This document shows, piece after piece, positions 35,918 through 43,558 of a stretch of DNA of 49,054 bases. How positions within the stretch are numbered: the stretch's first letter is position 1; each line of letters begins with the position of its first letter. The notes beneath the pieces are model-generated. The model saw only the letters and a list, made by a program, of their open reading frames with translations, searched no databases and was not told the origin of the DNA. Where the stretch lies: assembly GCA_913063265.1 (NCBI GenBank), contig CAJXZG010000035.1, positions 1-49,054 of the forward strand. The letters are read 5' to 3'. Position numbers and translations under genes: made by a program. This DNA comes from an uncultured Prolixibacteraceae bacterium (GTDB taxonomy: Bacteria > Bacteroidota > Bacteroidia > Bacteroidales > Prolixibacteraceae).

Positions 35918-36093
35918 TAAATTTTGATTCAAGAATATTTTGTGTTGAAATTTTTGAACTGCTAACTCCAACCGGAACTATGAAATAATCTCGATCTCTC
36001 TTTGTATTGCGGGAACTGAGAGAGAGTCAGAAAAGTAAATTTGCTGTTACAATCGAAAGCATAAATATTAATCTAAAAATTTGAAATAAACCA

Positions 36094-36744
36094 ATGAAGC
36101 ATTTAAAAATTGTCTTGCTAATTACAATAATTGCATTTTGCAGTTGTCAGCCCAAATGGCAACACTTATTTAATAACGACCTTTCCAATGCTTTGGATAA
36201 ACAAAATGTTTGGTCGTATCAGGGAGATGTGTTAACCGCATCGGAGGATGCATGTATTTTTACTACCGTTGAATACGAAAATTTTGAAATCGATTTGGAA
36301 TTTAAAAATGAAACCGGAACAAACAGTGGGGTAGTCGTTTATTGTACGGACAGGGATGACTGGATTCCCAATTCTGTTGAAATTCAGATTGGCGATGATT
36401 ATTATTTTATGGATAAAGACTGGGTACCGAATTACATGTGCGGAGGAATTTTCGGACATCTGGCCCCAACATCCACTTTGGTGAAAAAAGCAGGGGAATG
36501 GAACCATATGAATATTCGTTGTGAAGGACAGCATATTTTAGTGAAATTAAACGGCGAAATATCAGCTGATATGGATATGGCTCTGTGGACAAGCGGTACA
36601 AAAAATCCTGATGGTTCAGATATACCTGAATGGCTGCCAAAACCATTTGCCGAACTTCCAACCAAAGGATATATTGGATTTCAGGGAAAACACGGAGAAG
36701 CAAATATCTATTTCAGAAATATAAAAATTGCTTCAATTAATTAA
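36094..36744 (+). CDS. DUF1080 lipoprotein (3-keto-disaccharide hydrolase family), second copy
   Basis: 216 residues with a lipoprotein signal ending at FCSCQ (Cys19). It is a single DUF1080 domain: WQHLFNNDLSNAL at the start, NSGVVVYCTDRD in place of the more usual NSGIF, AGEWNHMNIRCEG and LVKLNGE near the end. It is probably bound to a membrane facing the periplasm. It is paired in the operon with the oxidoreductase at 33383 and the TIM barrel at 35006, an arrangement consistent with cleavage of 3-keto-glycosides. The paralogue at 19520 is clearly diverged, so the two clusters probably use different substrates. Confidence 0.82.
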   Translation: MKHLKIVLLITIIAFCSCQPKWQHLFNNDLSNALDKQNVWSYQGDVLTASEDACIFTTVEYENFEIDLEFKNETGTNSGVVVYCTDRDDWIPNSVEIQIGDDYYFMDKDWVPNYMCGGIFGHLAPTSTLVKKAGEWNHMNIRCEGQHILVKLNGEISADMDMALWTSGTKNPDGSDIPEWLPKPFAELPTKGYIGFQGKHGEANIYFRNIKIASIN

Positions 36745-36770
36745 TTGTCCATTTGCACAAAATTTTTTAA

Positions 36771-38036
36771 ATGAATTCTAAAGAAAGATTTGACCTGACC
36801 GTAAATCATAAACAGCCGGATAAAATGATGGTTGATTTTGGAGCTACTTCAACAACCGGAATCCACGCATTGGCAATTGAGAATTTAAGAAAATATTACG
36901 GCTTGAAATGGAAACCTGTAAGAATTGTTGATCCTTACCAAATGTTGGGTGAAGTTGATGATGAATTACGTGAGATTATGGGCGCTGATGCAATTGGCGC
37001 AAAAGGAAAAAGCAGCTCGTTCGGTTTTTATAATCACTCACCCTTTAAAGAATATCAAACTCCATGGGGACAGGTTGTAAAGGTTCCCGTTGGTTTTAAT
37101 GTAACAGTCGATGAAAATGGCGACACTTTAAGTTATCCCGGTGGAGATTTATCTGCCGAAGCTTCGGCTAAAATGCCAAAAGCCAGTTATTTTTTTGATG
37201 CTATTATTCGGCAGAAACCTTTTAATGAGGAAGATTTAAATCCCGAAGACAATCTTGAAGAATATGGATTTGTTTCTGATAGTGATTTGGAATACTGGAA
37301 AGAAACCACCCAAAAAGCCAGGGCAACCGGAAAAGCTGTCGTAGCGGGTCTTGGAGGAACAGCATTGGGAGATATAGCCCATATTCCTGGAATGAAACTT
37401 AAAAATCCAAAAGGTATCCGGGACATTGCAGAATGGTACATGAGTGTAATCATGCGACCCGATTATATCAAAGCCATTTTTGACAGACAATCGGAAATTG
37501 CTGTCGAGAATTATAAAAAGCTACATAAAGTAATTGGCGATAACATTGATGCGGTATTTATTTGCGGTACCGACTTTGGTACCCAGGATTCGACATTTTG
37601 TGCACCCGAACAATTCGATGATTTATGGATGCCGTATTACCAGAGAATTAATAACTGGATTCATGAAAATACCACATGGAAAACATTTAAACATTCCTGT
37701 GGTGCAGTAGAATCTTTTTTGCCAAAATTTATTGAGGCCGGCTTTGATATTATCAATCCCGTTCAGATAAATGCAGCAGGAATGGATCCGGTTCATTTGA
37801 AAAAAACTTACGGAACTGACCTGGTATTCTGGGGAGGGGGAATTGATACCCAGAATGCGTTGCCTAATTTTTCTCCTGAAAAAATTCGGGAGGAGGTTTT
37901 GCGATTATGTGAAATTTTTGCAAAGGATGGAGGGTATGTTTTTAATACGGTTCACAATATCCAGGCCAATGTACCGGTTGAAAATATTGTGGCCATGGTA
38001 AATGCTGTGAAAGAATTTAATGGCGAGAAAGTATAA
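36771..38036 (+). CDS. UroD-fold methyltransferase-like protein (MtaA/CmuA group)
   Basis: 421 residues, cytoplasmic, of the uroporphyrinogen decarboxylase superfamily. It lacks the N-terminal RQAGR motif of true HemE enzymes; instead it opens NHKQPDKMMVDFG. A HxCG motif (His308-Cys310) and a later His395 (TVHNIQANVP) occupy the places of the zinc ligands His-x-Cys...Cys in MtaA/MtbA corrinoid methyltransferases, with His replacing the last Cys. It probably binds zinc and handles a methylated or thiol substrate, not porphyrin. No corrinoid protein is in the window. It lies 26 bp after the DUF1080 gene, in a sugar operon, which would fit removal of O-methyl groups from methylated sugars, but that is inference. 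Confidence 0.78.
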   Translation: MNSKERFDLTVNHKQPDKMMVDFGATSTTGIHALAIENLRKYYGLKWKPVRIVDPYQMLGEVDDELREIMGADAIGAKGKSSSFGFYNHSPFKEYQTPWGQVVKVPVGFNVTVDENGDTLSYPGGDLSAEASAKMPKASYFFDAIIRQKPFNEEDLNPEDNLEEYGFVSDSDLEYWKETTQKARATGKAVVAGLGGTALGDIAHIPGMKLKNPKGIRDIAEWYMSVIMRPDYIKAIFDRQSEIAVENYKKLHKVIGDNIDAVFICGTDFGTQDSTFCAPEQFDDLWMPYYQRINNWIHENTTWKTFKHSCGAVESFLPKFIEAGFDIINPVQINAAGMDPVHLKKTYGTDLVFWGGGIDTQNALPNFSPEKIREEVLRLCEIFAKDGGYVFNTVHNIQANVPVENIVAMVNAVKEFNGEKV

Positions 38037-38039
38037 CTT

Positions 38040-38180
38040 ACACCGTCCTTTAGGGCGGTGGTATTGAATAAGTAACCTTCTCCAAGGAATTTGTAAAATT
38101 TTGTAAATTATTAAATTACAAAATTTTACAAATTCCATTTTTTACATATTATTTGAAACCACCGCCCTGAAGGACGGTGT
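38040..38180. repeat. Nested inverted-repeat element (MITE-like)
   Basis: Outer arms of 23 bp (acaccgtcctttagggcggt at 38040, complement at 38158-38180) match at 22 of 23 positions. Inside them is a perfect 21-bp inverted repeat, 38086-38106 with 38116-38136 (ggaatttgtaaaattttgta). The outer arms are themselves palindromic (caccg/cggtg). The element fills the gap between the UroD-like and ROK genes and begins 4 bp after the stop codon. Confidence 0.8.
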
Positions 38181-38226
38181 TAGAGATAAAAAGAACAAAA
38201 ACTAACAACCAATAAAACAAACCAAT

Positions 38227-39120
38227 ATGAGTGAAACAATAATAGGAATAGACCTTGGCGGAACAAGAATTAAAGCCATCGCAATTAATAAAGAAGGTGA
38301 ATTTTTATACCAACATTTTCAGGCCACAAATGATGGTGATGACGCAGTTTGGAAAAACGCAGTAGCACAATCGGTGAATAAAATCAGTAAAAAAGTAGAA
38401 GGTGCCGGTGAAGTAGTTGGTATCTCAGCGCCAGGTTTGCCAAATAGCGCAAACTCTGCAATCGGTTTTATGCCAGGTAGATTGGAAGGATTGGAAAATT
38501 TTATCTGGAAAGATTTTCTTGGTAAACAGGCATTTGTTTTGAATGATGCTATTGCCTCCATGATAGCTGAAGCAAGATTTGGAGCAGCAAAAGGCAAAAA
38601 GAATGTAATTATGTTGACTTTGGGTACCGGTGTTGGTGGCGCAATTCTTATCGATGGAAAACCTTACCAGGGAGCTTTTAATAAAGCAGGGCATATTGGA
38701 CATATGGTGGTCGACTATAAAGGAAAACAGGATATTATTGGTATTCCGGGAAGCCTGGAAGATGCCATTGGAAACTGTACGATTCTGGAAAGAACAAATG
38801 GCAAATATGATTCCACGGAAAAACTTATTGAAGCTCACAGAAAAGGTGATAATTTTGCCACAGAAGTGTGGATTAGTTCTGTTGACAAACTTGCAATGGC
38901 TTTGGCATCGTTAACCAACATTCTTTCGCCTGAAACAATTATTCTTGGTGGAGGAATTACAGAAGCAGGAAAGGATTTATTTGAACCTCTGGAAGAGTTT
39001 ATGGCAAAATATGAATGGCGGGTAGCCGGAAACAAAGCTGAAATTGTTAAAGCTCAGTTTGGTGAGATGGCCGGTGCAATTGGTGCAGCTTGTTTTGCCC
39101 GTGAAAAGAGTCAGGAATAA
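38227..39120 (+). CDS. ROK-family sugar kinase lacking the zinc motif
   Basis: 297 residues of the ROK (repressor, ORF, kinase) fold without a DNA-binding domain, so an enzyme and not a regulator. The ATP phosphate-1 motif IGIDLGGTRIKAI is at 5-17, the second phosphate site is GTGVGGAIL and the sugar contact motif is NKAGHIGH. The cysteine zinc cluster CxCGxxGCxE that normally follows is missing; the equivalent stretch is VDYKGKQDIIGIPGSLEDAI. Glucose or a related hexose is the likely substrate. It would phosphorylate the sugar released by the preceding pathway enzymes, though the nested palindrome at 38040-38180 may uncouple its transcription. Confidence 0.85.
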   Translation: MSETIIGIDLGGTRIKAIAINKEGEFLYQHFQATNDGDDAVWKNAVAQSVNKISKKVEGAGEVVGISAPGLPNSANSAIGFMPGRLEGLENFIWKDFLGKQAFVLNDAIASMIAEARFGAAKGKKNVIMLTLGTGVGGAILIDGKPYQGAFNKAGHIGHMVVDYKGKQDIIGIPGSLEDAIGNCTILERTNGKYDSTEKLIEAHRKGDNFATEVWISSVDKLAMALASLTNILSPETIILGGGITEAGKDLFEPLEEFMAKYEWRVAGNKAEIVKAQFGEMAGAIGAACFAREKSQE

Positions 39121-39141
39121 TTAATTGTAGTTCTTACTGGT

Positions 39142-40875
39142 TCAATTCTTTGATAATTTTATTTTCAAAGCCCAATCTTTGGTTGAAATGGTTTCTCCGT
39201 TTGGAAAATCCGGAAATTCTATAAAGCCTTGATTTGAAGAAATAAGCTTTTCCGATTTGCTCCATTGACCGTTTTCAGGATTAAACCATTCAAAAATATA
39301 TTTGGCAGCTTTCTTGGTTTTTGACAATACAGGTTTTTGACATCCTTGTTCAAAATAAAGAAAATATAAATCTGAATTTTCAGAACTTAAACAATAACTC
39401 CAACCCATATTGTTATCCGGATTTGATGTTTGATGTGGTTTCAGCAATTGTTTTGCTTCTACCAAATCAATGTATGAATCTCCTTCAGAAAATAAAAAAT
39501 CGTTTATATATTTCATTTGTTCTGCCGATTGAATTAAAAAAGTCTCAGAAGTATGTTCATTACCTCTCCAAATATTATCCGCACCATAAACATGACCTGC
39601 CAAAGCACCTGAAAGAACACTTCCGTATAAAGCTACCCTGCAGTAATATGCAGCAAGGTCAGATCCCAGGTCTGCGTTATTTCCCCATTTTAGTCCATCA
39701 TAATAAGGCTCATTTACCACTATGGGCACAGGATTTTTTAATCGAAAAATCTTTGGAACAGCTTCAAAAAGATGGTGATCACGGCTTTTGTTTCCAACAC
39801 CATGAAATGATAACCACCTGGCTTCATCTGTGTGACCAAATGTGTAGAAGGTATTCCCGGGAGGATTAGCACTGGCCATATGCCCAAAAGTTGGCCATTT
39901 GTAATCGTCAATAATGCTATTGGCTACCTGATTCCAGTCCTCTTTTGTTAAAGCCCTTGCATCCAGATGAATCGGACTGTTAAAAACAATATTTCCCTGG
40001 TATCTGAAATACAGATATCTAACATACCTTGCATAAGATTCCGGCCATTCAAAATTTTCTTTCCAAAAATCTGCAATATCTCTTCGCGATGCTTCTATAA
40101 AAGGAATAAAACCGTGGGCATTTAAGTAATCCACTTTTTTATCCATCGATTTGAAATATTCGGGATTAAGTCTGTCAAGATCAGGTCCATTTTTATTTAG
40201 CTCAAAAGACCAGTTTCCGGCTTCATCTTCCCAGCCACCGCCACCCCAGCCATCTTTATTAGTTAACCAGTTTGGGAATGCTGCAATTACCATGCACCCA
40301 TTGTATCCCTGTTCTTTTCTAAATCTTACATAATCTTTAAATCCGGCATCCTTACTGCCAACTTCTCTTATCGAATCATCCTCATGCCAGTAGTATCTTT
40401 GAGTCATACACGGCCACCAGGTATCAGCAAGCCAAAACATTGAAGTCCCATCCGCATATTCAAAAGAATGCCCTTTTTTATCAGCCTTTACCATACCACG
40501 ACGTAAGGGATTTTCTACTTTCTCATGTTCAGTCCATTCAATGGCTTTAAATGTTCCCTTTTTATTATTTAAACCCCAATCTTTCTGATTTGATCCACTT
40601 ACCCATGTCCATTCTCCAGGGTTTACAGCCATTATTCTTACTTTCCAAATGTTCTCTCCATCCCAGAAACCATAACATCGTTTTTCAAAACCGGGTCCTT
40701 TTAAATCAATCCAAATTTCAACATCGGTATAAGGATTTTTATAAGAATTTTTTGATTCAAATTCGATTTCAATTTTTTCCCAAACATGATGTTGGGTATT
40801 CTGATTCAATGTTTGACAGCCACCAAAGAACAAAACATAAAATAGAGTGATTTGAAAAAAGAGCTTAGGTTCCAT
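39142..40875 (-). CDS. Lipoprotein glycoside hydrolase, DUF5060 + DUF4038
   Basis: 577 residues with lipobox FFGGC (Cys20). Residues 30-125 form a DUF5060 beta-sandwich (EIEFESKNSYKNPYTDVEIW, then GFWDGENIWKVRI). From about 145 a DUF4038-type (beta/alpha)8 barrel begins at FWLADTWWPCMTQRY and carries acidic residues including NEPYYDGL. This family contains glycosidases such as apiosidase and rhamnosidase-like enzymes on plant or algal polysaccharides. A C-terminal DUF-type domain ends near GETISTKDWALK. It is encoded opposite to the sugar operon and its 3' end lies 22 bp from that of the ROK gene. Confidence 0.85.
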   Translation of the reverse strand: MEPKLFFQITLFYVLFFGGCQTLNQNTQHHVWEKIEIEFESKNSYKNPYTDVEIWIDLKGPGFEKRCYGFWDGENIWKVRIMAVNPGEWTWVSGSNQKDWGLNNKKGTFKAIEWTEHEKVENPLRRGMVKADKKGHSFEYADGTSMFWLADTWWPCMTQRYYWHEDDSIREVGSKDAGFKDYVRFRKEQGYNGCMVIAAFPNWLTNKDGWGGGGWEDEAGNWSFELNKNGPDLDRLNPEYFKSMDKKVDYLNAHGFIPFIEASRRDIADFWKENFEWPESYARYVRYLYFRYQGNIVFNSPIHLDARALTKEDWNQVANSIIDDYKWPTFGHMASANPPGNTFYTFGHTDEARWLSFHGVGNKSRDHHLFEAVPKIFRLKNPVPIVVNEPYYDGLKWGNNADLGSDLAAYYCRVALYGSVLSGALAGHVYGADNIWRGNEHTSETFLIQSAEQMKYINDFLFSEGDSYIDLVEAKQLLKPHQTSNPDNNMGWSYCLSSENSDLYFLYFEQGCQKPVLSKTKKAAKYIFEWFNPENGQWSKSEKLISSNQGFIEFPDFPNGETISTKDWALKIKLSKN

Positions 40876-40956
40876 ACTTTTCTTTTTAATGAGGTAGATT
40901 GGTAAAAATCTATCAAAAGGAAATTATCTTAAAAATAATAATTTAGGCTTACGAAT

Positions 40957-41088
40957 TTATGATCTTTTCAAACAATCTTTTGGTGTTACGCCATGAATTT
41001 TTTTAAAAATTTAGAGAAATAAGAGTAGCTGTTAAATCCTGTTTTAAAAGCTATTTCATCAACATTATATTGTTTTGAAGAAAGCAAA
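40957..41088 (-). pseudogene. C-terminal relic of an AraC-family regulator
   Basis: On the minus strand a fragment reads LLSSKQYNVDEIAFKTGF, then NSYSYFSKFLKK, clearly the second helix-turn-helix of an AraC protein. A run of seven A shifts the frame; with eight A it would continue IHGVTPKDCLKRS to a stop at 40957. There is no upstream part. It abuts a fucosidase-like fragment read on the other strand. Confidence 0.75.
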
Positions 41089-41089
41089 A

Positions 41090-41707
41090 ATGAAAGTTAA
41101 AGTCGCTTATTTGTTGGATAATACTGACCATGAACTAAAAATTGAAGAATCGAATAAGGGCAATTAAATTTTGCTTCCAGAAAATGCGCTCGATGAGATT
41201 GCTCCGGTAATCAGGATTGAAGCAATTCCATCCGAAGACTGGGCAAACCTGAAAAAATACAACAAGGCAAATGCTGCAGTAAAAGCATCATCAAAAGAAA
41301 CTAAAGTGATTTTTATGGGCAATTCAATTACCGAAGGTTGGGTGCGACAAGACCTTGATTTCTTTAAAACGAATGCTTTTGTTGGACGTGGAATCAGCGG
41401 TCAGACTTCGGCACAAATTTTATTGCGTTTTCGCTCTGATGTTATCGATTTAAATCCGCAAGTAGTTGCAATAAGCGCAGTTACAAACGATATTGCTGCC
41501 AATCGTGGTCCTGTAACTCTGGAATATGCCATGGGAAACATTAAATCGATGGCGCAAGTGACAAAGGCTAATGGTATTGAAATTGTACTGGCTTCCGTTT
41601 TGCCTGCATCGAGTTTTGGATGGCGTCCTGCCATTTATCCGGGCGATTCAATTATTGAACTCAACAAAATGATTAAGGCTTTTGCCGAAGAGAATGACAT
41701 TTCCTGA
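41090..41707 (+). pseudogene. Fused relic of alpha-L-fucosidase tail and SGNH esterase
   Basis: Reading from 41090 gives KVKVAYLLDNTDHELKIEES, a TAA, then in the same frame ILLPENALDEIAPVIRIEA, matching the C-terminal beta domain of GH29 alpha-L-fucosidases. It runs directly into an SGNH/GDSL hydrolase: FMGNSITEGW, GRGISGQTSAQILLRF and AVTND (GTND in relatives). The frame stops at 41707, so the catalytic Asp-x-His block is absent and the glycine of block III is Val. An open frame from a TTG at 41171 (178 residues) exists but the product would lack its catalytic dyad. It is decayed remnants, not a working gene. Confidence 0.72.
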
Positions 41708-41871
41708 TTGATAGATTGATGTGTTGTTAGACCTGCATTTTTCATACATTGCCATAGATCTAAAAGAAAAATTATCTGAAGTCTAATAGAATGAGGATAC
41801 CTGTCTACGAAATGCAACTTGCTCACAGTTTTTTTATATTTATTTTTACAACTACATAAAAACATAATTGA

Positions 41872-43326
41872 ATGAAAACTTTAAATTGGCTTATTCCGGG
41901 ATTAGTTCTGATAATCGCTATAACAAGTTGCCAAAAAGAACAAAAACCGCCTAACTTTTTATTCGTTTTGGTTGACGATCAATCGCCATTTGATTTGCAA
42001 CAATATGATGCAAAATCAATATTGGAAACTCCTAATATTGATAAATTGGCTGAAGGAGGAATGGTTTTCGAAAGTGCACGCCATATGGGTTCATGGAGCG
42101 GTGCAGTTTGCACGCCTTCACGCCACATGATAATGAGTGGTCGGAAAGTTTGGGATTTACCGAGTTATGGCAAACAATTTGATAATCCTTCTTGTCCGGA
42201 TAGTCTTGAATTACAAACCATCGGTGCAGTATTTAACAGGGCGGGTTACAGCACCATGCGTACCTGCAAAAAAGGGAATTCTTACCAGGCCGCAAACAAA
42301 CAATTTATTGTCCTTCACGAAGCCAGCAAAAGGGGTGGTACCGAAGAAACCGGTAGTGCATGGCATGGCTTACAGGTACTTGATTATCTAAAAACAAGAG
42401 AAGAAACAGAGGATGAAAATCCGTTTTTTATCTTCTTTGGTTTTTCTCATCCCCACGATGTCAGGGACGGAACACCTGAGCTGCTTGCCAAATATGGTGC
42501 GGTAAATCATAGGGATACAACAAGTTTTCCTACATCGAATCCAAAGCAACCCGGGTTACAGGAAAACTATTTACCCAAACATCCTTTTTTTCATGGTCAC
42601 CCGGGATTAAGAGACGAAGAACGTGTTAGCGGAGTCTGGAAAAGAAGAGATACACTTACCATAAGAAATGAGTTGGGAAGGGAATATGCCTGTTCGGAGA
42701 ATATCGATATTCAACTTGGTAAAGTATTGAATAAGTTGGAAGGAATGGGTGAACTGGATAATACTTATATCTTTTATACATCCGATCATGGAATAGCCAT
42801 TGGAAGACATGGTTTAATGGGAAAACAAAACCTTTATGAACATACATGGAGGGTACCTTTTATTGTAAACGGCCCGGGAATCAAGGCAGGAACCCGTGTT
42901 GAAGGAAATATTTATCTTGTGGATATTTTACCGACATTATGCGATTTGGCTGGCATACAAATCCCTGAAACAGTTAACAGTCTTAGCTTTGAGCCGGTTT
43001 TAAAAGGAGAAAAAGAATCAATCAGGGAGGTAATGTACGGAGTGTACAGCGGAGGTACAAAACCCGGTATGCGCTGTGTTAAAAAAGGCGACTGGAAGCT
43101 GATTAAATATGATATGATGGATGGCGCTGTAAGAGAAACCCAGCTGTTTAATCTTGCTGAAAATCCGCATGAATATTTGCCGGAACATGGTAAATCGGGA
43201 GAACTGGAAACCAACCTTGCCAACAATCCAAAGTACGCTAATAAATTGGCTGAAATGGAAGATTTACTTCTGGAGCAAATGAAAAAAAATAATGACCCTT
43301 ACAGGATGTGGGATCAGGAAAATTAG
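41872..43326 (+). CDS. Lipoprotein sulfatase (S1 family, FGly type), second copy
   Basis: 484 residues with lipobox Cys20 (IAITSC). The FGly signature is CTPSR with Cys80, and the metal-binding stretch VDDQSPFD (34-41) differs from the usual MDDLG. The second-half motifs FYTSDHGIAIGRHGLMGKQN are typical of the family. It is likely anchored on the periplasmic side and hydrolyses carbohydrate sulfate esters. It is only distantly similar to the sulfatase at 30631, so a different sulfate position or sugar is probable. The adjacent fucosidase relic hints at a sulfated fucose-containing glycan, but that is inference. It ends before the nested terminator at 43342-43541. Confidence 0.9.
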   Translation: MKTLNWLIPGLVLIIAITSCQKEQKPPNFLFVLVDDQSPFDLQQYDAKSILETPNIDKLAEGGMVFESARHMGSWSGAVCTPSRHMIMSGRKVWDLPSYGKQFDNPSCPDSLELQTIGAVFNRAGYSTMRTCKKGNSYQAANKQFIVLHEASKRGGTEETGSAWHGLQVLDYLKTREETEDENPFFIFFGFSHPHDVRDGTPELLAKYGAVNHRDTTSFPTSNPKQPGLQENYLPKHPFFHGHPGLRDEERVSGVWKRRDTLTIRNELGREYACSENIDIQLGKVLNKLEGMGELDNTYIFYTSDHGIAIGRHGLMGKQNLYEHTWRVPFIVNGPGIKAGTRVEGNIYLVDILPTLCDLAGIQIPETVNSLSFEPVLKGEKESIREVMYGVYSGGTKPGMRCVKKGDWKLIKYDMMDGAVRETQLFNLAENPHEYLPEHGKSGELETNLANNPKYANKLAEMEDLLLEQMKKNNDPYRMWDQEN

Positions 43327-43341
43327 AAATAGACAAATAAT

Positions 43342-43541
43342 AAAAAAGAGGCCGTATCAAAACTAATTGCAAAATATGAATTACTTGCAAATTGAAAGCT
43401 TGAACCGATTTTTTGACCCCCTAAATCCCCCAAAGGGGGACAGTTTTTCTCCGCCAACTGGCGGAAGGTTAGGAGGGGTCATTGCTTACAAATTGAAAGT
43501 TAAATTTTTCTCTTTTGCGCTTTTGAAACGGCCTCTTTTTT
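43342..43541. terminator. Long inverted-repeat terminator with an inserted REP element
   Basis: Outer arms of 21 bp, aaaaaagaggccgtatcaaa (43342-43362) and the complement (43521-43541), match at 20 of 21 positions and flank a 158-bp interior. Inside, an 11-bp direct repeat caaattgaaag (43388-43398 and 43489-43499) brackets a repeat with hairpins tccccc/ggggga and ccgcc/ggcgg and ends gaccccc/ggggtc. It looks like a terminator stem into whose loop a REP-type element inserted, leaving a target duplication. It separates the convergent sulfatase and peptidase genes. Confidence 0.65.
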
Positions 43542-43558
43542 GTATTAAACAGAAATTA

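Noticed and set aside
36771..38036. Uroporphyrinogen decarboxylase (hemE)
   Set aside because: The diagnostic N-terminal RQAGR motif is absent, while a HxCG...His zinc-type site is present and the context is sugar metabolism.
38425..38838. 137-codon frame opposite the ROK kinase gene
   Set aside because: It is a shadow on the antisense strand of an intact, clearly recognised kinase.
39321..39869. 182-codon frame opposite the DUF4038 glycosidase gene
   Set aside because: It is antisense to a well-conserved coding sequence and has no domain of its own.
41635..41865. 76-codon minus-strand frame between the SGNH relic and the sulfatase
   Set aside because: It considerably overlaps the relic and has no recognisable features; it could include mobile-element debris but nothing supports that.
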